From NCBI GenBank assembly GCA_009746045.1, contig RPFO01000865.1, forward strand, positions 22,079-86,078: a DNA stretch of 64,000 bases, written 5' to 3'. The DNA comes from Mesostigma viride. Taxonomy: Eukaryota; Streptophyta; Mesostigmatophyceae; Mesostigmatales; Mesostigmataceae. The notes below the pieces were generated by a model, which was not told the origin of the DNA, did not search any database, and worked only from the letters and a program-made list of their open reading frames with translations. Both the position numbers and the translations under genes were made by a program. How positions within the stretch are numbered: position 1 is the stretch's first letter; the number at the start of each line of letters is the position of its first letter. This document shows positions 11,231 through 22,226 of this stretch, piece by piece.

Positions 11231-11499
11231 ATATTGCGCAATAGCTTCGGAAAAGTATATCAGCGTGTGCGTCTTAGAAAGACGAAGTGATTGTGATATT
11301 CACAGCCGAATTGGGTGCCCAAACGTGAAAGTTATGAGCTCCATTGTCAGCCATGGCTACCTCGTGGCTCGTGGCTTGGATGGTACATTGGCTATATTGT
11401 ATGATAACCCTATATTTTTCACATTCCATCTCTACCATGCTCACCGCTTGCAATGTGATGCGTTTGTATCAAGTGTGTGAATCTCCTCGTTCTCAGTCC

Positions 11500-11795
11500 T
11501 TGTGGTTTTCTCTGCTTTCTCAGTTCTTGCGGTGTTCTCAGTTGTGGCCTTGGACTTGTTTGAGAAAATTGAGAATGATTCTCAATTCTTCTCAGCACTT
11601 CTCAGGCCATTTCTCAGGTTTCGTGAAAATTTTCTCAAAAACTGAGACCAATCTGAGAATTTTCTCAGTTCTTCTCAATCGTCCTGAGAAAAACTGAGAT
11701 TTTTCTCAGTTCTTCTCAATTTGCTGAGAAAATTCTCAGAAAAACGCCCAAATTGAGAAAAACTGAGAAAAAAGTGAGAAATTTCTCAACCCCCT
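11500..11795. repeat. CACTA-A right subterminal array
   Basis: Many TTCTCAG and CTGAGAAAA motifs in mixed orientation, the mirror of 2432-2700. Confidence 0.85.
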
Positions 11796-11807
11796 CTTCC
11801 TAGTGTA

Positions 11808-11897
11808 GCAGCCGGCCAGCTGCCGACTGAGACTTATTTTTATCTGAGTGAAATAAAGTAAAACTTTGTGGCAAACATTGTTTTCTCACTCCTAGCC
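11808..11897 (+). repeat. Copia-1 3' LTR, second part
   Basis: Matches 1152-1241 almost exactly and completes the LTR broken by CACTA-A. Confidence 0.9.
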
Positions 11898-12035
11898 TGG
11901 AGTACACTCCGTCGCAAAAATTCTGCCGCCGGACACATTTTTTCCCGTTTTTGGAGTCCGCTCCACGTCCGGAGGTGCCCGGCCGGACACACGAGTGAGT
12001 GTGCTGTTTTGGCTGGATGTCCCCCCTCCTGTACT
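11898..12035. mobile_element. Right part of the TIR element split by Copia-1
   Basis: Opens with GGAGTACACTCCGTCG, partly complementary to 781-805. Ends with GGATGTCCCCCCTCCTGT, the exact reverse complement of 137-154. Confidence 0.45.
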
Positions 12036-12704
12036 GACCTAGGGGTGTACTGAGTACTGACCTAGGAGTGAACAGGAGGAAAAAATGGTTTCGACTTAGG
12101 ACTTAGGTTTTTTGCAAAACTTAGCCCTAACCGGGAGAAGACAAGTGTACAACACGGAAACTCGTCTGTGGCGGGACGTGCTACTGATATAATTCGTACA
12201 CAGCGTACGACATCAGCGATGAAACGCCAAATCATAGGGAAAGGCTATGAACACGAAGTAATGAACACTCAGGATTGGACGAAAAAATGAAACGCCAAGT
12301 CATGGACAGAACCCGTAAAGGGAAAAAGATTCGCATGAAAGGCAATCAGATTCGAAACGGACGATTGGAGGAAAAAATTAACGCCAAGTCATGGAATCGA
12401 AATGGAGACGCACGATTGGATACAAATTAATTAACAAAACATTCGGAAAGGACATTCTGGAAAGGACATGACAGCGCATACTACTGGACAGCGTCCCACG
12501 AAAAAATGAAACGACAGAATCTGTGGAGGGAAGAAGAATATCCGATATTCAGATCCACATCAGAGGCATTTGATTCCAAATGGACACGCACGATTGGAAG
12601 GAAGAGTAAAATTTGGAAAGCACATGCCAGCGCATATACAACAGGACATGGTCCGCGGACCAATGGGATAAGAGTCTGAACCCGTTTATACTCTGCAAGC
12701 AAGC
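12036..12704. other. Leader of the Rep-like gene; loosely repeated
   Basis: Contains several scattered near-repeats of AACGCCAAGTCATGGA and GACGCACGATTGGA. No clear ORF is seen. It may be the 5' flank of the element carrying the Rep-like gene, whose left boundary I cannot place. Confidence 0.35.
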
Positions 12705-13832
12705 GTGGAGGATTATGAACCAATGGAAGAACGCGTGGTCCGGCGCTGCACTCGAAAATCTACGAAGATTATTAAAACGTGGCGGGACCGGTGGGCTCTT
12801 AACCACCGACTCAGCCAACTACCTCCCCAGCGAACAATGGAGGAACTCGCCAACCACCCAGTGATCCGTTCCAAACTGGTGAATCTCGATCGCTATTCCA
12901 AAGACATCTCCTACAGTCTCAAGGTCAAGAAAGATAGCCTTGACAGGGCCGCCAAAGCAGAGGCGGTCCTATATTCAGGCAACTTCTGGCCGCACGGAAG
13001 ATTCACAGTAACAACATCGATACTTCGTACGAACAGAATGTCAAGAATGTGTCCGTGAACCACGACCGTGCCAAAAAGATCAAGGAAGAGCGCCTTAAAG
13101 AGCTGAACGACCTCTGCCACACAATCAGCCTGAACTTACCGGCTGAGCTGGAGGCTCTGCTCCCCCTTCTACTCTCTACCGTGACCCGTCCCAGGGAAAC
13201 GCAGCTACCGGCGCACCGGGTGGATCCCGAAAAAGAGGCCTTCGTCTCGGATATACAGAACGACGCAAGCGTGTCCGGATCGCCGTCCGGATCGCGAACT
13301 ACTATCGACTTAACCTCAGCATCTAACGATGGCGAAGACGAAAAACCCGGCCAGTCGAAGCGGGTCAAGCTGGAGAAGCCAGACGCCGTCGGCGCTGCCG
13401 GCCCGGCAAGCCCGGCATGAGCTTGAAGACGACGACGTCGCCGCCGACGAGCTTAACCCGCGCACCACACGGCACAGAAACTTCATTTTAAGCGATGAAT
13501 CGAGCGGCGATACCGAAAATGTGGTGGAAGGAGAGGAAAGTGATAAAGGCGAGGATTCAGAGGAAGGGGAGTGTGAGAATGAAGAAAAAGAAGAAACTGA
13601 GGTGACCCCGCAGTACAACCTGCACCCGGCTTATGCCGAGCAGAGGGAGCACGACAGGGCACAACCTACTAATGGATACCCGTGCGACTGCTGCAATCGG
13701 ATATTCACATCACCAGGGCGACGCAGACAGCACCTAAGCAGCGAAGCCAGAAAAAAAGAGTAAGATTCTTGGTGGTTCGTGTGGACGCTATTCTTGCATT
13801 TTGACCTTTTGCTAAATGCGTTATATCCATGC

Positions 13833-14366
13833 TGTTAAAATTCAGGACCGGTGGCAAGGCTTAAAGATCGAATGTATATTGCATTACTGATTTAATATTT
13901 ATTGACTTTGTATTAAGCGTTCATGCTGCCACCATGATTGCTTAGATGCCTGAGACATAAACACTTGCATTGTGCCGCCGCCATATAACCTGTTGGTCGG
14001 CAAGCACTTCTTGACACACGTTGACACATTGTGGAGTCGATTGACCCACGGTTGACACAAGACTTGACGCATTAATAACGACCACAAACACACATGGATA
14101 ACATGGGGCACCAAGGCGCCGACACACGGTACAAATATCGAATACACGGAAATTAATGCTGTCGACTAATTGTCCCGCCGGCTGAACTGCCGACCGGAAC
14201 ACTATATCCGTTGCATTCCTTGGCCAAATACAGCGGGACCAAGTTCTATAGAAAGGTTACAACTAGGCTGATATGATAGTAAGGTTGCATAAAGTTCCGG
14301 CATACCCGAAACTAGCCACACTCAATAAAAGCTAGACTGTCAGGCATATTGGGGCACATCCTGACA
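13833..14366 (-). repeat. LTR (3' LTR in element orientation)
   Basis: Begins TGTTAAAATTC and ends CCTGACA. Differs from 16100-16634 by only a few substitutions and short indels, so the insertion is fairly recent. Confidence 0.92.
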
Positions 14367-14847
14367 CCCCCCTTGCATACAATGTGCCTGTTCCCCCCTT
14401 GCTCAGAGAGACCTATAGCTAGTGAGGGTATAGCCGGGTACACTGCCCTGGCACCCCCCCTTACACGGCTATCTGGGTGGTACTGAGAGGAGACTTGAAG
14501 ACTGTAGCCCCCAGGTGTCCCTGGGAGTGCGCCACAGTGGCTGTAGCTTGGAGAATGCCGGTGACCCTAGAAAACCTCCTGTAGCCCCCAGGTGTCCCTG
14601 GGAGTGTGCCACAGAAGAAAACAAAAAACACTGGTGAACTGGTTGTCGTTGCTGCTGTTGCTGGGCCCTGCTGGCTGCTGGCATGGAGACCTGCGACCTG
14701 GCACGTCTGGCAGGGCGGTTCACTAGCTGCGAGCGATGCAGGGGAACCAGGGGACGGGGTGGGGGGTGCTGGCTGCTGTCACCTGCTGCGGTGCAGGTTG
14801 AGAAGCTCCAGGGCCCACGTCTGGTGCTAGCTGGGCCCAGCTGGCTG

Positions 14848-15794
14848 CTACCCCTTGTTCCCGGTCCCAGGGGGTAGGGCTGGGGGGCGTTCACATGCAG
14901 AAACCGTAGGGGAGGGGCTGGGCCTCCTGGACCAGGGGTGGGTCCGTAGGGGTGGGGATGGTGGTGGTGTGGTGGGCGGTGGGGTTGGCGCCGTGAGTGT
15001 TGCGCAGGTGGGGATACTTCCACCAGCAAGTCGGCTCCTGGTGGGAGGTACGACCGCAGTGGGTGCATCCAGGACGCGACGGTTGGGCCCCATGGCATGT
15101 TGGCCCCCACGCCCCCCTCCACGTCCACCGCGTCCACGATGGGAGGCCGTGTGGTACACCTCCTTGGTGGCTTCCTCAGAGGCCTTGTCACCATGAACGA
15201 GATCCCAGGCTTTCAAAAGTGCTGCCTTGGTTTCCTGGAGAGTAATTCCATCCCCAAGATTGAGTTGTGCAAGGGACGGAAGCAGATCCTCAGAAACGCC
15301 AGCAAGGAGATTTTCAGCGAGATCCTCTGGTGCCATCTTGGCCCTAGCTGTGGCGAGGAGGTCACTATATGTCAGTTCGCCCTCGGTGATGTATTGCCGC
15401 ATGGTTTGCCCGCGCTCCAGCCTCATGCGATTTAGTTTACGGCGCAGGGCTCGCCGGTTACTCATCTGCAATTTAAGATGTTCGTATTCTTCACAGATTC
15501 GTTTGTATGCCACGCTGCCGGTTTTCGTAGCAACACTGTTCGCGACCTTGAGGGCCGGGCCGGTCAGGCACTGACAGAGTGCCGCGAAAAGAATAATGTC
15601 GCGGTCTTCATTGTCTTCCGTGCCCAGCAGGACTTCAAGCATGCCGAAAGCGGCCACCACGGCCAGGAACGGAATCTTTGTATTGTCCCACTTAATTAAC
15701 CGGATCGATCTAGGCCATCAAACGTTGTGAGATTTTTACAGGCCCGGAGTATATTCAGATCTTTCGTCGCCTTGGCAGTTGCGACTGCAGCCAT
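14848..15794 (-). pseudogene. Copia-type Gag, frameshifted
   Basis: On the minus strand the first ATG is at 15794 (MAAVATAKATKDLN, then FDGLD). After a shift near 15690 the frame opens through VVAAFGMLEVLLGTED, LTGPALKVAN and YSDLLATARAKMAPEDL, typical of the Copia Gag (UBN2-like) fold. In another frame near 15060-15020 the sequence reads CTHCGRTSHQEPTC, a perfect CX2CX4HX4C zinc knuckle, so a second frameshift lies just before it. A proline/histidine-rich tail follows. No protease, integrase or RT exists between the LTRs. Confidence 0.82.
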
Positions 15795-16089
15795 GATGGT
15801 CGTAGGGAAACTGTTAAAATCCGGACACAAACAGGATCCTCAACGCTGTCAAGCCGGAATGGTGAAAATTAATAGTAATACGCGACGATACCCAACAACT
15901 GCGTAGACGAGATATAAAAGGTCGTCCAAATACTCAAGCGTGTCGATCTCGATACAGGGAAGCGATTCTAGAATATATAGACGTGGTGGCATAAAGTGCC
16001 GATACAGGGAGTCAATGTCCCGATAAATATGGCCAGTTTGACGGACCAGATTGTCGGATCAGTTTGTAGCAATTTAGTAGGCCACCCCC

Positions 16090-16099
16090 TCCGATACCA
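16090..16099 (-). promoter_or_regulatory. Primer-binding site of the Gag-only element
   Basis: Reads TGGTATCGGA on the minus strand, immediately next to the LTR end, the same initiator-tRNA type as Copia-1. Confidence 0.82.
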
Positions 16100-16634
16100 T
16101 GTTAAAATTCAGGACCGGTGGCAAGGCTTAAAGATCGAATGTATATTGCATTACTGATTTAATATTTATTGACTTTGTATTAAGCGTTCATGCTGCCACC
16201 ATGATTGCTTAGATGCCTGAGACATAAACACTTGCATTGTGCCGCCGCCATATAACCTGTTGGTCGGCAAGCACTTGACACACGTTGACACATTGTGGAG
16301 TCGATTGACCCACGGTTGACACAAGACTTGACGCATTAATAACGACCACAAACACACATGGATAACATGGGGCGCCAAGGCGCCGACACACGGTACAAAT
16401 ATCGAATACACGGAAATTAATGCTGTCGACTAATTGTCCCGCCGGCTGAACTGCCGACCGAAACACTATATATCCGTTGCATTCCTTGGCCAAATACAGC
16501 GGGACCAAGTTCTATAGAAAGGTTACAACTAGGCTGATATGATAGTAAGGTTGCATATAAAGTTCCGGCATACCCGAAACTAGCCACACTCAATAAAAGC
16601 TAGACTGTCAGGCATATTGGGGCACATCCTGACA
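16100..16634 (-). repeat. LTR (5' LTR in element orientation)
   Basis: Partner of 13833-14366, carrying the same TG...CA ends. Confidence 0.92.
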
Positions 16635-16912
16635 CATGCTAATTACAATTCGGCTTTCTGCTATCTGTTATGCTAGGATTTTGCAGGAAGGCGAGGGAGA
16701 AAGCAGAGAGGAAGGAAGCGCAGAAGAAGGCAGCACAAGGCGATGCCCAGCAAGCCAAGCAGCCGTCTGCCCCTGCCGAGGAGGCCCCCGGCGGAAGCGA
16801 GGAGGAGTATATTCCCGTGCTCGGCGCCAAGGCCAGCACGGAGGCAAAGCCGAAATGGGCATCCTACCACATCACCGTGACAGCTACAAGCAGGGATCTG
16901 AGCGAGGAGGAG

Positions 16913-17492
16913 TTATCAACATCGATTCCTTACGGAATCGACACTAAGCGCTTAGTAACGATTCCGCAGGAATCGATGTTTATAACTAAAACTTTTGCTT
17001 GCGCCGGCAAGGCTAAGGCCGATACTAGTCGGGTCATCGAATTGGCTATTCGATTATCGAAGTTGCCTATTCGACCATCGAATTTTCCTATTCGATTATC
17101 GAATTTTCCTTATTCGATTGTCGAAATTTCCTATTCGACAGGGGGTCAGAGGCCAGCGGCCTATCATACTCGGTGCCCAGCGAGCCACCGAACTAGGCCT
17201 AGTCGATTATAGCGAGACATCGCGTGGAAATTAGCCGATTTCGGGGGACTTAGCCGATTTTCGGAGCGACGTCGAACAACACAGATGATTAAACGGTTGA
17301 GCACATCATATCAGTCAAATAGCTAGCGCTAGTACTCCGCCTAGCCAGCGGAGAGCACTTGCCTTATTCGATTAACATATTAGGCCGCACGGATGCCGGC
17401 GTGTCGCAACAGTCTTAGTTATATACATCGATTCCTTACGGAATCGATACTAGCGCCTAGTAACGATTCCGCAGGAATCGATGTTTATAACT
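16913..17492. mobile_element. 580-bp element with palindromic blocks at both ends
   Basis: Flanked by GGAGGAG on both sides (16906-16912 and 17493-17499). Each end carries a block of about 65 bases (16922-16990 and 17427-17491) that is itself nearly palindromic, containing ATCGATTCCTTACGGAATCG and a mirrored half ending CAGGAATCGATG. Between them 17036-17143 has tandem units near TATTCGATTATCGAA. No coding sequence is seen. Its removal restores the Rep-like frame (EEE then RRVLV). Confidence 0.75.
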
Positions 17493-18057
17493 GGAGGAGC
17501 GACGTGTGCTCGTCTCTTTTGCTCACCGGCACATCCGCAAGGGTATGGGAGTGCTAGAGACCGGTGTTTTTCAGGGGAAGAAACATATTTGCCATATCTT
17601 GGGCGAGATAAACAGCACGTCAGCCCAAATGATCCAGAAAGACCTGCGACTAAAGCTGGGATGGGATGCCAAGTCTGATGACACGCACGTGCGCAGCATC
17701 AAAGTGCGCCAAGTATTGAAGTCGCACAAGGTCAATTTTTCTGGCTGCATAGGGTATCTGCTGAAATGCGAATGGGATGACGATTTCGAGTGTTTTTGCT
17801 AGAGGAACTTGAGTGATCAGGAGTTAGAGGAAGGCAGAACAGATTACTTGATGTACGGCAGCCCTTTGTTGAAGACGAGGCTCACTCTGAATTCATACAA
17901 TTTCATGGATCGTTGCGTCGTATTTTACCAGAAACACCATCGCAAGCTGGGATCGCGGCCAAGGCTGCTGAACACGCTGGGAATGATGTTCCAAACCGGC
18001 CACTACTCAATCGACACCAAGTTTTTGTCTGGTGCGGGCATTAATTAATTAATAGAC

Positions 18058-18660
18058 ACGTGACTGCGGCTGGATCGCATAGTATCTCCGCACATCTGAA
18101 CCCTGTGATGCCAGATCTCCTTTGCGGCCGTTCCGAGCTTGGCACTGGATTCGTTGTCCACATCGTCGCGTCGCTGCAGCAACACGATGTTTTCTGGCAT
18201 CCGCGGGCTTTTGGTTCCCGCCGCACATTTGAAAGTGCTGTCCTCCGGCTTTTTGCCTTTGCACCGTGTGCAGTTCTTGGACGTTTGGAATCATGGCATG
18301 GCTAACGTGATGACTGACTAGCTACCTTTTCAGTGGTTTTCCATTTGCGGGTATTTCCTCGTAAATGGTGGGAGAGCGATCGCAGCAATGGTGCTCACCA
18401 CTAGACATTCCCGGCCAGTTAGGCTCGAAACACACGCCCTGATCAAGCATGCTGTTTCCGGCCCCACCGTCTAGGTCATCTAGTCGCTCTACACGTAAGC
18501 CAGCCATAATTTCAATGCACAAGGATACACATTTCCATCACCATTCATCTTCATCATCCTGAACGACTCGAATACGCGGACAAGATAACGGCAGGCTCGA
18601 GCTACCATGGTCCGGATTCTCCCGATTTCTGGCCTGCGCTGGTTGTCTCCTTGATATTAG
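18058..18660 (-). repeat. Dispersed repeat, left copy (possible PLE pseudo-LTR)
   Basis: Inverted, highly similar copy of 62850-63440, with weaker copies at 4383-4720 and 10763-10984. On the minus strand one frame reads MLDQGVCFEPNWPG and IYEEIPANGKPLKR, followed by GT. At 63.4 kb the same sequence is directly joined to the end of a PLE RT, which suggests that it is PLE terminal sequence. Confidence 0.7.
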
Positions 18661-18981
18661 ATTGGTTGAATATAGTTCGTTTTCGGCTAGGAGGCGTGGC
18701 CTTTGCATGACGGGCAAGAGGATTTCAGCCGTGGGCAACCAAGCACACATGTCGTCGGGCTAGTCCGACGAGTGCGCACGTGAACCGGCACTCCCGGTCA
18801 CACACGACACCATAGAGATAGTCAGCTGCACCGCCTCATGTCGGCGAAACCATAGTTCCATCGGAATCGTTTCAGCGGCCGGCATTTCCTCTCCGCGTTT
18901 CCTCAACCTCGTTTTCAGGATCATACTCATCGTTCCTGCATTTTCCTCTTCCACGCAGGTTGTGGCTTTTTTGAACGCCAT
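18661..18981 (-). pseudogene. Possible upstream continuation of the repeat
   Basis: A minus-strand frame begins MAFKKATTCVEEENAG at 18981 and stops at 18760. No homology is recognised and there is no copy elsewhere in the window. Weak. Confidence 0.2.
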
Positions 18982-19616
18982 GAATGTACCCGGGGATGGG
19001 ACGCTTCGGCTGCCTCATTGCCTACACATTCAATACGATGTCCCCCTCTCACCTTCCTCCATCATTCCGCTCACATTGCACTACGTGTCTGTGTTTTGTT
19101 CCTTTTCTTGTTCTCGTTTGTATTGCTGTTCTTGTCCTTTTTCTTTTACTCTTCCTGAGGGTGCTAGGCTGGGCTGCGCGCTGTGTGTGCTACTCTCGTG
19201 TTTTTCTGTGGGCACTTGAGAGACTAACCAAGGATCGGGCCCCCCACACGGCAATATCAGCCTTTGCTTTTGTTTACCCTCCCATATCTCTTTACAAACG
19301 CCAAAAAAAAACAAAGGCAGGAGCACGATGACTCATCTGGAACATGAAGAAGGGAAATCTTTTCGTTACAGGAAAGAGGTGTCAAGTATGACAATTGGAA
19401 GGCCCCCCCACTGGGAATCCACATGTTCCGAGTCCATTTAGCTGTGTTGTTAGCCACATCCTGCCCCGGGGAGATGCATCATGGACCACCGCTATCGCGT
19501 AACGGGTGTTACGCAGTGAATATTGACTTACCTCAATATGCTCCGCTCTGGTTCTGTTTGATGTCTTAGCTCTCAGTGCATCTGAATCATCATGAAACAC
19601 CTTATGACTTTCTGGC
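18982..19616. other. Region upstream of the PLE coding sequence
   Basis: No convincing coding signal. A small inverted repeat, GCGTAAC and GTTACGC, lies near 19500. I looked for a hammerhead ribozyme core, common in PLE termini, and did not find one. Confidence 0.35.
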
Positions 19617-19953
19617 ATGCTCTTACCCTCCGGCCACAGAATACGGCAATCCAGTGGCATTGATTACCGCAAGTACACTGCTATTTCTCGGCAGTTCCCC
19701 TATCGTATCTCCTCACAGGCATGGCGGAAGCGTTGTCGCATCAACACGCGCCATAACCATCACTGCAAGGATGACCATACTCTACGTCGCCTCCGGCGCT
19801 TACAGCGCACGCATTTGTCACTTACCAACTCCACTCGCCCACACCCCGAAAGCACCCGTCGCGTCATTTATGCCATTTACAACCGCAGGTACCCTCAGCG
19901 TATCTACGTTGGCCAGACGCAACGGGATGCCTGGACGCGTTTTCAGGAACATG
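19617..19953 (+). pseudogene. PLE protein, N-terminal GIY-YIG part
   Basis: The frame gives RRVIYAIYNRRYPQRIYVGQ followed by TQRDAWTRFQEH. The spaced IYAIY and IYVGQ pair and the following Arg are the GIY-YIG nuclease core. The ORF is cut at 19953 by Copia-2 and resumes at 55302 (MSERHAAFIL, then YGWWDWRVVPLEHV). The nuclease therefore precedes RT, the order of the Chlamys/Naiad PLE group described in green algae and protists, not the usual RT-first order. A His/Cys-bearing stretch (RCRINTRHNHHCKDDH) lies just before it. The true start is not placed. Confidence 0.78.
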
Positions 19954-20229
19954 AGTTAACGCCAAGCGCATTGGCGTGTACCTGATTCGGCATATCTCTG
20001 CGATTCCAGCGGCACCGGAACGAGTTCATTCCGACAAGTATCAAGAAAGGTATGGCGTTCCGACTTCCCGGTCGCGCGCGAGCGCGAGCCAGCTGTTCTT
20101 CCAAGTCGTGCGTGAATATGTGCCGACGGCATATGGGGTCGACAGTAATTCCTGGGCTGACAGGAATTAGGTGCTGAACCTACGACGGTATTGGATTAAT
20201 ACGTTGTACGCAGGAAATAGGAACCTTAA

Positions 20230-22129
20230 GGGGACGGTCCCGGCGCGAATATTTTGGCGCCGAAAAATTCGCGGTACCCGTCCGTACCGTGAAAAAGTGG
20301 TGCACGGGGCGCGCACCCCTACCGGAGCTGGCCATGGCGACGTGCTTTCAGGCAGAGTAGAAAAAGATAGCTCGCGGAATGCAGAGAAACTGAGCGAATC
20401 TTAAAGACGATGAGTAAATGATACTACTTCGTAGCGGAGTTCGCGTTTTTTGCAGTGTCGATGATTTTATTGATGACCATCGCCACGGGGGTCCAATCTG
20501 ATGTTTTCGTCGAGAGGAATAAATTAGAATGCACGCTGGCGGCGGTGATTGTCAGGTTTTATGGGCTTTACCTAGCGTCAAGGATGCGTTTAAATCGTTA
20601 TTGGTAAAGCTTTAAAAAATTTGCTGGGTTTCGGCAAGATTTCCGTCATGATCGGTAAGACACTCTCCAGGCTCGCGGGATGCGCGTCTTATTATTCCAT
20701 GGAAGGTTGTTCTTTCTTGCGCCGCTGGGCGAAGGACAGTTCCGGTAATGGTACGATCGTGTGATCAACGTGATCCTATGAATGTTTCGCTTCCTTTATG
20801 GGTTATCAACGCAAGTTTTCGGCTTCTTTCCGTGCAGTTAGCGCCAGGTATAACAATGCCATTCCGTGCTGCGCATCGCCAGATTCCTGGCACCTTTCAG
20901 TGGTTTTTATGTACGTTGCATGGCTGGGATGTGTCAAAGCGTGACCGTGGCATATCGTCAAGTTGTCAGGGATTTGCTGAGTGGTTTCTTGGAAGGAGAT
21001 TGCTAACAGCACTCAGTTTTGTGTGAATATTGACGCGGCCTTTCTTAGCAGAGGCTTCATTGTGGTTAGAGGCTCACAATCTTGAGTTTGTTTCTTGGCA
21101 AACAATTGCGCTGGAAAGAAAGGTGGCAGTGGTTTTTCTGAGGGGCATACTGCATGGGTGGAACTGCACGTAGGTAGGGGTTATCGTTGTCTTGTTGGCC
21201 TTTCTCCCACTAAAATGGGAGAGCCCTAATTCATATGCTAGCAAGGCAAGGTAACCATGGTAAGAAGCCTTGGCAAGCAGCATGTATGATAATTCTGCTT
21301 TCTCTGTGGACTGTCTGTTGTTACCCTTGTTGGGCAATTAGTGGATATGGCTTTCTAGGGTGTGTTTGAGCTTGGTTTTGGGATGATGCCCACACCATAA
21401 ACCTGAAATATGCTTTAGAAGTGTCGGCTAGGCATGTAGAGCTACCTGCCTCATTGTTGTGCACACACGCAACAGGTTGCCCGTGTCGAGGTAAGGCAAG
21501 GGCACATGACGTGCCCAGCCACCTCCTTGTACATTGTGGTCGAATTGGGCATGGTCAGGAGCCTTTTGGACGGCATGGGAAGTGTTAGTGTGCCTTAATA
21601 CTCACTAATGCCTTCCTTAGCGTCTGCACAGGTGGCCAACTGCCAAAATTAATAACTGCTACAGCTGAGCTCAGAATGCCACCAAACTTTGACAGTGCCT
21701 TCTATGGTCATGACAGAATTTGACTATTACTTTTTAGGCCTAATTGATGTGTTATGAGTGTGTATGGGGACGCCCCGCCTAAAAAAGCGTATTTTTGGCC
21801 CAAAAATTAATAACTCAAAGGGATGTGCTGATTTTGTTGATCCAATTAGGTAGAAACCATGTCCCATGACATTTTTATATGGGTATTACTTTTTTCATGC
21901 AACTGGTTCTCCCACTGTTCTGGGCAAGATGTGCCCCAGACAGCGTTTTTTTCTATTTTTAGCTCATAGCCGGTGTATGGCTGGGGGTAGTACCCCCAAC
22001 AAGTGGTGGTATGCATGCCCAAACATCATGTTTATGGCCCCCAAACATCATTCAGTGGTTGTCAGTTGCATTTCTGTAGTTATTAGGGGGGGTAAGTTTT
22101 GATATATTTCTATCTATGGGACCCTCCCC
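20230..22129. mobile_element. TTAA-flanked non-autonomous DNA element
   Basis: Ends are GGGGACGGTCCC and the inverted GGGACCCTCCCC (11 of 12 match). TTAA lies at both borders (20226-20229 and 22130-22133) and only once in the uninterrupted 3' LTR. TTAA duplication is the mark of piggyBac-type transposons. The 1.9 kb inside shows no transposase or convincing ORF. Confidence 0.75.
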
Positions 22130-22226
22130 TTAACCTGTGGTCTGTTGGTACCGCAGGCTTAGTCCTGGACTTCTAGGTGCAGATGCAATAGTCACTGTGG
22201 ACTGTGCTCTGTGGTCACTGTGCCTG

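Larger units (their letters stand above)
2421..11805. mobile_element. CACTA-A: CACTA-type DNA transposon carrying DIRS-1
   Basis: Starts CACTAGGAAG and ends CTTCCTAGTG, a perfect 10-bp inverted terminus. It sits inside the Copia-1 3' LTR. Comparison with the uninterrupted 5' LTR gives a two-base TA duplication (2419-2420 and 11806-11807). Both ends are packed with short CTGAGAAAA-like motifs, the subterminal arrays typical of CACTA elements. Without DIRS-1 it is about 4.06 kb. It shares termini with CACTA-B but has no TNP2-type transposase, so it was probably mobilised in trans. It keeps remnants of a spliced minus-strand gene. Confidence 0.85.
13833..16634 (-). mobile_element. Gag-only LTR retrotransposon in an intron
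   Basis: LTRs of about 534 bp at both ends, flanked by a perfect 5-bp duplication CATGC (13828-13832 and 16635-16639). In minus orientation a primer site TGGTATCGGA abuts the right LTR and a purine run abuts the left LTR. The internal region encodes only a Gag. It sits in the intron of the Rep-like gene; without it that intron would be about 125 bp. Confidence 0.92.
12705..18047 (+). pseudogene. Rep-like (possible replitron HUH-Y1) transposase gene
   Basis: Exon 1 (12705-13759) begins MEDYEPMEERVV, is frameshifted near 12980 and 13410, passes an acidic stretch, and holds a zinc-finger-like YPCDCCNRIFTSPGRRRQHL (C-x2-C-x12-H). Donor GTAAGA at 13760 and acceptor TTGCAG ending at 16686 join in phase into KAREKAERKEAQKK. 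Then come WASYHITVTATSRD, GMGVLETG, a His-rich KKHICHILGEI and IGYLLKCEWD. A T-rich motif, a His-rich motif and a YxxK motif in that order resemble the three motifs of Rep-family HUH endonucleases. The coding sequence is broken by a 580-bp insertion (16913-17492) that leaves the frame intact when removed, and by an in-frame TAG at 17800. The last part (SDQELEEG onward) ends at 18047. Family assignment is inference. Confidence 0.6.

Noticed and set aside
14469-15194. Long minus-strand Pro/His/Arg-rich ORF
   Set aside because: It is another frame of the Gag-only element; the zinc-knuckle frame and Gag homology lie elsewhere.
18982-19616. Hammerhead ribozyme, as found in many PLE termini
   Set aside because: I saw no CTGANGA...GAAA core at a plausible spacing here or in the 18-kb and 63-kb repeats.
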